Shown here: positions 53,697 to 61,356 of the stretch, piece after piece | Layout: every line of letters begins with the position of its first letter | Position numbering within the stretch: position 1 is the first letter of the stretch | Assembly: GCA_963823165.1 (NCBI GenBank) | Contig: CAWGKV010000003.1 | Location: 184,359-248,358 of the forward strand | DNA: 64,000 bases | Direction: 5' to 3' | Source of the DNA: Roseiarcus sp963823165 | Lineage (GTDB): Bacteria; Pseudomonadota; Alphaproteobacteria; Rhizobiales; Beijerinckiaceae | Program-made: the position numbers and the translations under genes | Notes under the pieces: model-generated | The model's database searches: none | Told to the model about the DNA's origin: nothing | The model's input: only the letters and a program-made list of their open reading frames with translations

Positions 53697-53988
53697 AACA
53701 CGCGCCCGGCTGAGCGCTCGATCCGGTCCCTCAGCAGCGGGTCCAGGCTGTCGCGGGTGGTCAGGTCGACCGGAACGCCAAGTCGGCGCTCCAAAAGCTG
53801 CTTGACGCCGACCAGATCGACAAGGGAAAATTGGCTGCCGCGGTCGTAGTCGATGAAAAGATCAAGGTCGCTCCGCACGGCCGCCTCGTCGCGCGCCTCG
53901 ATCCGAACACATACAGGGCCGTGGCGCCGAGCGCCTTGACCTCGGCCGCTTGCCTCTGCAGAGCCTCGACCGCATCGTGTCCTTTCAT
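53693..53988 (-). pseudogene. MntA-like nucleotidyltransferase antitoxin, frameshifted
   Basis: MKGHDAVEALQRQAAEVKAL starts at 53988 and leads to YVFGS; the text then continues one frame over with ARDEAAVRSDLDLFIDYDRG, which completes the GSxARxEA-x4-SDxDL pattern of MNT nucleotidyltransferases. One base is missing around 53897-53901. Both broken halves are otherwise clean and end at 53693. In intact pairs MntA adds AMP to HepT to silence it. Here both members are broken. Confidence 0.75.
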
Positions 53989-54119
53989 CGGCCCATCCTA
54001 CAAGTGTTCGGCTCACGCGGCCAATATGAGCTCCATGGAGACAGCGGAGTATTTTCGGCTCGAAACTTCCGATGGCGGACGAGCTTGCAAGGATGCTCGC
54101 GGAACCCGGGTTCCGGGCG

Positions 54120-54205
54120 AACCCTCATCCGGCGCCCTAGCCCGTCGAGAGACGGGCGTCCTTCCGGACGCGCTATGGCGCCACCTTCTCCTGCAAGCGG
54201 GAGAA
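54120..54205. repeat. Palindromic intergenic repeat beside the uvrA 3' end
   Basis: Contains ACCCTCATCCGGCGCC at the left and an inverted CTTCTCC..GGAGAAG hairpin (54186-54203). It is of the same style as the repeat inside uvrA. Just before it is a perfect palindrome GGAACCCGGGTTCC near 54100. Confidence 0.6.
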
Positions 54206-54209
54206 GGGG

Positions 54210-57200
54210 CTACTCCGCCGCGCTCTGCCGCGTCTTCGCCCCCTTCCGCGCCAGCACCGGCTTCAGATAGGCGCCGGTGTAGCTCTTCGGGTTGCGCGAA
54301 ATCTGCTCGGGCGTTCCGGCGGCCACGACCTCGCCGCCGGCGTCGCCGCCCTCGGGCCCCATGTCGACGATCCAGTCGGCCGTCTTCACGACTTCCAGAT
54401 TGTGCTCGATGACGATCATCGTGTTTCCCTGGTCGACCAGCTCGTGCAGCACGTCGAGGAGCTGCGCGACGTCGTGGAAGTGGAGGCCGGTGGTCGGCTC
54501 GTCGAGGATGTAGAGAGTCCTGCCGGTCGAGCGGCGCGACAGTTCTTTCGCCAGCTTGACGCGCTGCGCCTCGCCTCCCGACAGCGTCGTCGCCTGCTGT
54601 CCCACTTTCACATATCCGAGGCCGACGCGCTTCAGAGTCTCCATCTTGTCGCGGATGGACGGCACCGCCTTGAACAGCTCGGCCGCCTCCTCGACCGTCA
54701 TGTCGAGCACGTCGGCGATCGACCTGTCCTTGTAGCGCACCTCCAAGGTCTCGCGGTCGTAGCGCTTGCCCTTGCACACGTCGCAGGTGACGTAGACGTC
54801 GGGCAAAAAATGCATCTCGATCTTGATCACGCCGTCGCCCTGGCACGCTTCGCACCGCCCGCCCTTGACGTTGAACGAGAAGCGCCCCGGCAGATAGCCG
54901 CGCGCTTTCGCCTCGGGCAGCCCGGCGAACCAGTCGCGGATGGGGGTGAAGGCCCCCGTGTAGGTGGCCGGGTTCGAGCGCGGCGTGCGGCCGATCGGCG
55001 ACTGGTCGATGTCGATCACCTTGTCGAGCTCGTCGAGGCCTTCGATCCGATCGTGCGGGGCCGGCGGGTCGCTCGCGTTGTTCAGGCGCCGCGCCGCCGC
55101 CTTGTAGAGCGTGTCGATCACCAGGGTCGATTTGCCGCCGCCCGAGACGCCGGTCACGCAGGTGAAGAGGCCGAGCGGAATCGACGCGGTGATGGTCTTC
55201 AAATTGTTGCCGCGCGCCCCGACGATTTTGAGCTCGCGCCCCGGCGCCGGCGCGCGCCGCCTGGCCGGGATCGCCACCGTCCTTTCGCCCGAGAGATAAT
55301 GGCCGGTCAGCGAATTCGGGTTGGCGGCGACCTCGGCCGGCGTTCCCTCGGCGACGATCTCGCCGCCGTGCACGCCGGCCCCGGGGCCGACGTCGACCAC
55401 GTAGTCGGCGGCCCAGATCGCGTCCTCGTCGTGCTCCACCACGATCACCGTGTTGCCGAGGTTCCTCAGGCGCCTGAGCGTGTCGAGCAGGCGCGCGTTG
55501 TCGCGCTGGTGCAGGCCGATCGACGGCTCGTCCAGCACGTAGAGCACGCCGGTCAGCCCCGAGCCGATCTGCGAGGCGAGCCGGATGCGTTGGCTCTCGC
55601 CGCCCGACAGCGTGCCGGAGGCGCGCGACAGCGTCAGATAGTCGAGCCCCACGTCGCGCAGGAACGCCAGCCGGTCGACGATCTCCTTGAGGATGCGGTG
55701 GGCGATCTCGTTGCGCTTGGCGTCGAGCTTTTGCGGCAGGTTTTCCGCCCACTCGATCGCCGCCTTGACCGACAGCAGGCTCACCTCGCCGATGTGCTGG
55801 CCGTCGATCTTCACCGCCAGCGCCTCCGGCTTGAGGCGGAAGCCGTGGCAGGCCTCGCAGGGCGTCGCGCTCATGTAGCGCTGGATTTCTTCGCGCGACC
55901 ACTCGCTCTCGGTCTCGCGGTAGCGTCGCTCGAGATTGGAGACGACGCCCTCGAACGGCTTCTTCACCTCGTAGGAGCGCAGGCCGTCGTCGTAGGCGAA
56001 GCGGATCTCCTCCTCGCCCGAACCGTAAAGGATCGCGTTGCGCGCCGCCTCGGGCAGCTCGCTCCACGGCCGGTCGAGGCGGAACTTGTAGTGGCGCGCG
56101 AGCGCCTCGAGCGTCTGAAGGTAATAGGGCGAGCTCGACTTCGCCCAGGGCGCGATCGCGCCGCGCTTCAGCGTGGCCTTCGGGTCGGGAACGACGAGCG
56201 ACGGATCGACCCGGAGCTCGGAGCCGAGGCCGCCGCAGACCGGGCAGGCGCCGTGGGGGTTGTTGAACGAGAACAGCCTCGGCTCGATCTCGGCGATGGT
56301 GAAGCCCGACACCGGGCAGGCGAATTTGGAGGAGAAGAGGATGCGCCTCGGAGACTCCCTCTCCCCGCCTGCGGGGAGAGGGCCGGGGTGAGGGGCAGGG
56401 CCAGATGTACGGCCCTGCCCCTCACCCTCGCTTCGCTCGACCTCTCCCCGCACGCGGGGAGAGGTGGGCGCGTCCGCGAACTCCACCACCGCGAGCCCGT
56501 CCGCAAGCTCGAGTGCGGTCTCGAAACTCTCCGCCAGCCGCGACGCCATGTCGGGCCGCACGACGATCCGGTCGACCACCACCTCGATGTCGTGCTTGAG
56601 CTTCTTGTCGAGCGCGGGGGCGTCTGCGATCTCGTAGAACTGCCCATCGATCTTCAGCCGCTGGAAGCCGCGCTTCATCAGATCTGCGATTTCCTTGCGG
56701 TACTCGCCTTTCCGTCCGCGGACGATCGGCGCCAGCAGATAAAGCCGCGAGTTCTCCGGCAATGCCAGCACGCGGTCGACCATCTGGCTCACCGTCTGGC
56801 TCTCGATCGGCAGGCCGGTCGCCGGCGAATAGGGGATGCCGACGCGCGCCCACAGGAGCCGCATGTAGTCGTGGATCTCGGTCACCGTGCCGACGGTCGA
56901 GCGCGGGTTCTTCGACGTCGTCTTCTGTTCGATGGCGATCGCCGGCGACAGGCCGTCGATCTGGTCGACGTCCGGCTTCTGCATCATTTCCAGGAACTGC
57001 CGGGCGTAGGCCGACAGCGACTCGACATAACGCCGCTGGCCCTCGGCGTAGATCGTGTCGAAGGCGAGCGACGATTTGCCCGAGCCGGAGAGCCCGGTGA
57101 ACACGACGAGCTTGTCGCGCGGGATGGCGAGGTCGACGTTCTTGAGATTATGCTCGCGCGCCCCGCGCACGACGATCGCCCGGCCGCCGAACAACGCCTC

Positions 57201-57266
57201 GACGTCCCGGCCCCGCCCCGCGGACGGCGACGGCGCCGGTTTGGACATGGGCTTGGCGCTGGCCAT
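54210..57266 (-). CDS. uvrA: Excinuclease ABC subunit A
   Basis: 1018 residues from the ATG at 57264-57266. UvrA finds bulky DNA lesions and loads UvrB. Two ATPase modules: Walker A GLSGSGKSS and GVSGGGKST; signatures TLSGGESQRIRLASQ and TLSGGEAQRVKLAKEL; Walker B ILDEPTTGLHFHD. Zinc modules include CPVCGG, CEACHG and CEACQG..CDVCKG. Residues about 265-306 are an addition: after VVEFADAP comes TSPRVRGEVERSEGEGQG through HPGPLPAGGERE before ILFSSKFACPVSG resumes. The addition is a palindromic repeat read in frame. LexA box at 57336-57350 suggests SOS control. Confidence 0.96.
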   Translation of the reverse strand: MASAKPMSKPAPSPSAGRGRDVEALFGGRAIVVRGAREHNLKNVDLAIPRDKLVVFTGLSGSGKSSLAFDTIYAEGQRRYVESLSAYARQFLEMMQKPDVDQIDGLSPAIAIEQKTTSKNPRSTVGTVTEIHDYMRLLWARVGIPYSPATGLPIESQTVSQMVDRVLALPENSRLYLLAPIVRGRKGEYRKEIADLMKRGFQRLKIDGQFYEIADAPALDKKLKHDIEVVVDRIVVRPDMASRLAESFETALELADGLAVVEFADAPTSPRVRGEVERSEGEGQGRTSGPAPHPGPLPAGGERESPRRILFSSKFACPVSGFTIAEIEPRLFSFNNPHGACPVCGGLGSELRVDPSLVVPDPKATLKRGAIAPWAKSSSPYYLQTLEALARHYKFRLDRPWSELPEAARNAILYGSGEEEIRFAYDDGLRSYEVKKPFEGVVSNLERRYRETESEWSREEIQRYMSATPCEACHGFRLKPEALAVKIDGQHIGEVSLLSVKAAIEWAENLPQKLDAKRNEIAHRILKEIVDRLAFLRDVGLDYLTLSRASGTLSGGESQRIRLASQIGSGLTGVLYVLDEPSIGLHQRDNARLLDTLRRLRNLGNTVIVVEHDEDAIWAADYVVDVGPGAGVHGGEIVAEGTPAEVAANPNSLTGHYLSGERTVAIPARRRAPAPGRELKIVGARGNNLKTITASIPLGLFTCVTGVSGGGKSTLVIDTLYKAAARRLNNASDPPAPHDRIEGLDELDKVIDIDQSPIGRTPRSNPATYTGAFTPIRDWFAGLPEAKARGYLPGRFSFNVKGGRCEACQGDGVIKIEMHFLPDVYVTCDVCKGKRYDRETLEVRYKDRSIADVLDMTVEEAAELFKAVPSIRDKMETLKRVGLGYVKVGQQATTLSGGEAQRVKLAKELSRRSTGRTLYILDEPTTGLHFHDVAQLLDVLHELVDQGNTMIVIEHNLEVVKTADWIVDMGPEGGDAGGEVVAAGTPEQISRNPKSYTGAYLKPVLARKGAKTRQSAAE
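56357..56464. repeat. Palindromic repeat element inserted in frame within uvrA
   Basis: Three hairpins in a row: CCCTCTCCCCGC/GCGGGGAGAGGG (56357-56382), GGTGAGGGGCAGGGCC/GGCCCTGCCCCTCACC with an 8-base loop (56387-56426), and CCTCTCCCCGC/GCGGGGAGAGG (56441-56464). Same style as intergenic repeats in this window. The insert adds about 40 codons without a stop or frame change. Confidence 0.85.
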
Positions 57267-57335
57267 GCGGACCTCGACGACAATTCTCAAGCTTCAGGCG
57301 CGAATCGCGCTTGCGCGAGACAGGCTCCGATGCTA

Positions 57336-57350
57336 GAACAAACTACGAAC
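57336..57350. promoter_or_regulatory. LexA (SOS) box between uvrA and ssb
   Basis: GAACAAACTACGAAC fits GAAC-N7-GAAC, the complement of the alphaproteobacterial GTTC-N7-GTTC LexA site. It is 70 bases before the uvrA start. Confidence 0.75.
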
Positions 57351-57605
57351 AAGGGGAAGGCGCCCCGCGCGCCCCGCCTCCGGTTCTCTCTAATGTAGGC
57401 GCAGCGGCGCTTCTTCCCAAGCGTCGCGCGCGCCGAAGTGTGGACAAGTGCGATTGTCCGGGCGCGCGGGCGCCTCGCCCGCGCCGCTTTGGACTATGCA
57501 TGATGGGAAGATCGTCCCGCGCTCACCGAGCGCGGATTTGTAGACGCGCTCGCTGAGCGCGGCCGACGCGGTCAGCGACCGCGCGACAACGGCAAGGAGC
57601 AGATC

Positions 57606-58109
57606 ATGGCGGGCAGCGTCAACAAGGTGATCCTCGTCGGCAACCTGGGCAAGGATCCGGAGGTGCGTCGTCTGAACTCCGGCGACCCGGTGGTGAGCTT
57701 CTCCCTCGCCACCTCGGAGTCGTGGCGCGACAAGACCTCGGGCGAGCGCAAGGAGCGCACCGAGTGGCACAACATCGTGATCTTCAACGAGAATCTCGGC
57801 AAGGTGGCCGAGCAGTACTGCAAGAAGGGCACGAAGGTCTATGTCGAAGGCCAGCTGCAGACGCGCAAATGGCAGGACCAGAGCGGCAATGACCGCTACA
57901 CCACCGAGATCGTGCTGACGCGCTTCCGCGGCGAGCTGCAATTGCTCGACTCGCGCGGCGGCGGCGAGGCCCGCGACGCCTTTCCCGACGAGAACGGCTC
58001 GCGCAGCTTCAACCGCGCCTTACCCTCCGGCGCCGAGCCGCGGCGGCCCGCTCTGCCCGCAGGCGGGGGCGGCGGAGCCGGACCGATCGACGACGACATT
58101 CCGTTCTGA
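57606..58109 (+). CDS. ssb: Single-stranded DNA-binding protein
   Basis: 167 residues. OB-fold start AGSVNKVILVGNLGKDPEVRR, then SFSLATSESWRDK, TEWHNIVIFNENLGKVAEQY and GTKVYVEGQLQTRKWQD, ending in an acidic tail DDDIPF that binds partner proteins. The Gly/Pro-rich linker is typical. AAGGAG lies upstream. It is divergent from uvrA with about 340 bases between; that space holds the LexA box and no gene. Confidence 0.96.
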   Translation: MAGSVNKVILVGNLGKDPEVRRLNSGDPVVSFSLATSESWRDKTSGERKERTEWHNIVIFNENLGKVAEQYCKKGTKVYVEGQLQTRKWQDQSGNDRYTTEIVLTRFRGELQLLDSRGGGEARDAFPDENGSRSFNRALPSGAEPRRPALPAGGGGGAGPIDDDIPF

Positions 58110-58217
58110 GCGCTCGCTTCCGGGGCGCACTCGGGCCGTCAACAGCCTTCGCCGCCGTTCAGGCGCCGCTCGGGTTTCGTCTGGGCGACGCGGAGCCTAT
58201 TCCCGCCTCCTTCACCG

Positions 58218-58393
58218 TCATGGCCGGGGCTTGTCGCGGCGATCCACGCGATTTGTGCGGCAGAGACTGCTTCTCGTCTGTACGCTTTCGTTGCAACCGA
58301 CTGCAGATTACGGGTTTTTCTCCGGCGTTTGGCAACGTGCTAAGGATGCAAGCGCGGAACCGCGTGGATCGCCAGGACAAGCCCGGCCATGAC
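58218..58393. repeat. Long imperfect inverted repeat, intergenic, 176 bp
   Basis: The left arm at 58218-58251 (GTCATGGCCGGGGCTTGTCG...) matches the complement of the right arm 58361-58393 at nearly all positions, with one extra base and two mismatches. The space 58110-58543 has no supported gene. A partial relative (CATGGCCGGGCTTGTCG) is at about 41799. Confidence 0.7.
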
Positions 58394-58543
58394 GTTCCCA
58401 TCCGTGCCCGGAAATTTCCGCTTGTTACGGTAAACCATTGGCGCATCTGGATTGTAGGGCTCCGTCCCTGGTTCCACGACGCTTAGAACCCGGCAAAAAA
58501 CTAAAGCTCTTGCTTCACTATCCGCACCGTGATACTAAACCAC

Positions 58544-58912
58544 ATGCTTAACCATTCCGCCGCGCTCGATCGGGCCTTCCAGGCCCTCGCCGATCCGACG
58601 CGGCGGGCGATGGTCGAGCGGCTCTCGCGCGGGCCGGCTTCGGTCAGCGATCTCGCCCGGCCGCTGAAAATGTCGCTGCCGGCGGTGATGCAGCATCTCG
58701 CGGCGCTCGAGGCCTCTGGGCTCGTGCGTTCGCAGAAATCAGGGCGGGTCAGGACCTGCCGCCTCGATTCCGACCGGCTCAGCCTCGCCGAGCGCTGGAT
58801 CAACGACCGGCGGAGCGAATGGCAGCGCCGCCTCGACCGGCTGGGGGACTATCTCGCAACGCTCGACAAGGAAGGAAAAGCCGATGGCCAAGACCGCCGA
58901 CAAGACAGCTGA
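58544..58912 (+). CDS. ArsR-family transcriptional regulator
   Basis: 122 residues from the ATG at 58544; a GTG at 58529 would add five. Winged-helix motif: ALADPTRRAMVERLSRGPASVSDLARPLKMSLPAVMQHLAALEASGLV. No metal-binding cysteines are visible. TTGCTT (58510-58515) and GATACT (58530-58535) are placed like a -35/-10 pair, and the ATG follows within 9 bases, so the message may be leaderless. It overlaps the SRPBCC gene by 29 bases. ArsR plus SRPBCC pairs are a known arrangement. Confidence 0.88.
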   Translation: MLNHSAALDRAFQALADPTRRAMVERLSRGPASVSDLARPLKMSLPAVMQHLAALEASGLVRSQKSGRVRTCRLDSDRLSLAERWINDRRSEWQRRLDRLGDYLATLDKEGKADGQDRRQDS

Positions 58913-59840
58913 AGCAATCGATCTGCCGCCGGTGCGCGTGTCGCGCACCTTTCATGCACCGCGCGAGCTCGTCTTCCGGGCGTGGAGCTCGGCCGAGCAC
59001 GTCGAACGCTGGTTCGCGCCGACCGGCTACACCGTTCCGCAGGCGACGGTGGACATGCGGGCCGGCGGCGCCTTCGAGGTCCTCATGCGCGCCCCTGACG
59101 GCGTCGAGCATTTCGCGCGGGGGACTTTTGTCGAAGTGTCGCGCTTCGACCGGCTGACGCTCGATCTCGTCGTCGAGGACGCGAAGGGCCATGCGCTGTT
59201 TCGCGCCCATACCGAAGCGGAATTCGCCGACGTCGTCGGCGGAACGAAGCTCGCCGTCACGCAGACCTACACGGTCATCGATCCGGCGGCGGCGTGGATG
59301 GCGCAAGGCGCCCCGCAGGGCTGGTCCCAGACCCTCGACAAGCTCTCGGCCGAGGTTTTGCGCATGCTGACCAGCCCCGACGCGCCGCGCTCGGTGGTCC
59401 ATGCCGCTTTCACCCTCGAGCGAACCTATGACGCGCCGGTCGAACGCGTCTTTCATGCGCTTTCGGACCAGGCGGCCAAGCAAAAGTGGTTCGGGGGTCC
59501 GGAGGGCCAATGGCGGCCGATCGAGCGCAGCATGGATTTTCGCGTCGGCGGCCGCGAGCGGGCGAAAGGCCAGTGGGAGGGCGGCGTCGTCTCGACCTTC
59601 GACGCGATTTACCACGACATCGTCCCCAACGAGCGAATCGTCTACTGTTATGAGATGTGGCTCGACGAGAAAAAAATCTCCGTCTCGCTCGCCACGATGC
59701 AGATTCTTAGCGCCGGCCCCGGCCGCTCGACGCTGAAGGTGACTGAACAGGGCGCCTTCCTCGACGGCTACGACGACGGCGGCTCGCGCGAGCGCGGCAC
59801 GGGCTTCCTGCTCGACAAGCTCGGAGCGTCGCTGGCCTGA
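58884..59840 (+). CDS. Double SRPBCC (AHSA1-type) domain protein
   Basis: 318 residues made of two AHSA1 domains. First: VRVSRTFHAPRELVFRAWSSAEHVERWFAPTGY (from about residue 14). Second: FTLERTYDAPVERVFHALSDQAAKQKWFGG (from about residue 175). Each would form a hydrophobic pocket. AHSA1 proteins usually have about 150 residues, so this is a tandem fusion. AAGGAAAAG precedes the ATG. It overlaps the ArsR gene and is likely controlled by it. The ligand is unknown. Confidence 0.88.
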   Translation: MAKTADKTAEAIDLPPVRVSRTFHAPRELVFRAWSSAEHVERWFAPTGYTVPQATVDMRAGGAFEVLMRAPDGVEHFARGTFVEVSRFDRLTLDLVVEDAKGHALFRAHTEAEFADVVGGTKLAVTQTYTVIDPAAAWMAQGAPQGWSQTLDKLSAEVLRMLTSPDAPRSVVHAAFTLERTYDAPVERVFHALSDQAAKQKWFGGPEGQWRPIERSMDFRVGGRERAKGQWEGGVVSTFDAIYHDIVPNERIVYCYEMWLDEKKISVSLATMQILSAGPGRSTLKVTEQGAFLDGYDDGGSRERGTGFLLDKLGASLA

Positions 59841-59984
59841 CGTCGCCCGCAGCTCGGCCGTTTGAAGTTTCCGTGCCTTTTGTGGAACTCTTCGTGTCCA
59901 TCGTGTTGAATTAATTTACCACGATAGGCACGAAGATTTCACAAAGAATGGCGTCCTACCGACGCCGAAAAAACCTCCGCAGCT

Positions 59985-60164
59985 CTACCCCGGCCGCCGC
60001 ATCGTCCAGATCTCGCCCCGCATGTCGACCAGGTGAAATCCGCGTCGCACGAGTTCGCTGAAGGTCACGAAATCATTGGCGTGCACCGTCGCCCAGGCGT
60101 CGGGCTGCACGTCTCGGATTTTTTCAAGATTTCCAACATGGAAATGTTGCATCGGGTTCTCCAT
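59985..60164 (-). CDS. Small hypothetical protein, 59 aa
   Basis: The minus-strand frame from the ATG at 60162-60164 reads MENPMQHFHVGNLEKIRDVQ, then WATVHANDFVTFSELVRRG and ends MRRPG. Composition looks like a real protein, with a possible helix (DFVTFSELVRRG). The ribosome site is weak. It lies in an otherwise gene-poor stretch. I know no family for it. Confidence 0.4.
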   Translation of the reverse strand: MENPMQHFHVGNLEKIRDVQPDAWATVHANDFVTFSELVRRGFHLVDMRGEIWTMRRPG

Positions 60165-60366
60165 CGACCTGTTGGCGTCGAGCGAGTCCTCCCCTGGTAG
60201 GCGGCGAGCTCATAACATGTTATGCTGCGATGCACAATGAAATGCTGCCCTGCACAATCCGCATGCAGGCATGTCCGCTCCGCGGGACGCTCCTCCCTCG
60301 CGACAGACGCGAGGGGTGCAAACGCGAAGCAAGCATACAAGCCGAGAATGCAAGCGGCTCGGGTCA

Positions 60367-60615
60367 CTAAGACCGTTTCTGCAGCAACAGCTGCTTGACT
60401 TCCTCAAGCAAAATATAAGTTGCCCTCAGGCCGGTCGCCAAATCGACAAGTCCTTTGTTCGTCAACCAAAGTCCCCGCCACATGTCCAACTCGGCCTCGT
60501 GTCTGGCTTCAAATCCCGGCGGAGGTTTTATTCCTTTCAACTTGATTCCAGCTTGTCCGATATGCATGTCTGCCGCATCAAAGTTCATTTTGGCGTTGTC
60601 TGTTGGTCGCGACAT
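60367..60615 (-). CDS. Small hypothetical protein, 82 aa
   Basis: GGGGAGGA precedes the ATG at 60613-60615, supporting the start. The product contains EARHEAELDMWRGLWLTNKGLV and a C-terminal helix ILLEEVKQLLLQKRS. No known motif. Stands alone, minus strand, with the small 59-residue gene about 200 bases downstream. Confidence 0.5.
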   Translation of the reverse strand: MSRPTDNAKMNFDAADMHIGQAGIKLKGIKPPPGFEARHEAELDMWRGLWLTNKGLVDLATGLRATYILLEEVKQLLLQKRS

Positions 60616-60888
60616 GCTTTTGTCCTCCCCATTCAGAATTCTTCAATCCGCCGCGTCGCGAAGTCGGGCAGCGACGCCGAAAGAACCGGCGTTGCCCTGC
60701 GGGAGCCTAGGCGGCGTTCGAGCTCGGGACAAGACGCCCGGATGACGCGCGGCCTGCACGCAAGCACCAAGCTGCTGTCGCCCTTGCCGTCCAAGCCCCG
60801 CCTCGCGCCGATGTGATCGCCTGCGCGCGACATTCCGCCACACTTGGGCTTATCCTTCGCCGCCATTCAGCTGACGGAGTTGGAGACC

Positions 60889-61344
60889 ATGGCCGCATTT
60901 GTCGTCAATGGGCAGAACGTCGCGGTCGACGTCGAGCCGGAAATGCCTCTCCTGTGGATGCTCCGCGACGAGCTCGGCCTCGTCGGCACGAAGTTCGGCT
61001 GCGGCGCCGGGCTCTGCGGCGCCTGCACGGTGCTCGTCGACGGCGAGGCGATGCGCTCCTGCCAGACGCCTGTCGGCGCGATTGAGGGCAAGTCGGTTAC
61101 GACCATCGAAGGCCTCGGCGCGAAAGAGCTGCACGCCGTGCAGAAGGCCTGGATCGAGCATGATGCGCCGCAATGCGGCTATTGCCAGTCCGGGCAGGTT
61201 TTGGCCGCGGTGGCGCTGCTCGCCAAAAACGCCGATCCGAGCGACGACGTCATCGACGCCGAAATGACCAACATCTGCCGCTGCGGGACCTACCCCCGCA
61301 TGCGGGCGGCCATCCATCGCGCCGCTGAGCTGGCGAAAATCTGA
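60889..61344 (+). CDS. Molybdenum hydroxylase small subunit, two [2Fe-2S] clusters
   Basis: 151 residues from the ATG at 60889 (GGAG upstream). The plant-type ferredoxin cluster is CGAGLCGACTVLVDGEAMRSC (split as C-x4-C-x2-C), the second cluster is CGYCQSGQ with ICRCGTYPR. This is the IorA/CoxS-type subunit of xanthine oxidase-family enzymes and carries electrons out of the Mo site. The large subunit gene follows after 12 bases; no FAD subunit is present, as in isoquinoline oxidoreductase-type enzymes that pass electrons to a cytochrome. Confidence 0.93.
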   Translation: MAAFVVNGQNVAVDVEPEMPLLWMLRDELGLVGTKFGCGAGLCGACTVLVDGEAMRSCQTPVGAIEGKSVTTIEGLGAKELHAVQKAWIEHDAPQCGYCQSGQVLAAVALLAKNADPSDDVIDAEMTNICRCGTYPRMRAAIHRAAELAKI

Positions 61345-61356
61345 GGGAGTCGCGCC

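Noticed and set aside
54402..57398. A 998-residue open frame on the plus strand, opposite uvrA
   Set aside because: It is antisense to a certain gene, His/Arg/Leu-rich, lacks any motif and is explained by high GC content removing stop codons.
60065..60367. 100-residue minus-strand frame with a signal-peptide-like start (GTG)
   Set aside because: The second half is out of frame with the more protein-like 59-residue frame at 59985-60164, and there is no good ribosome site.
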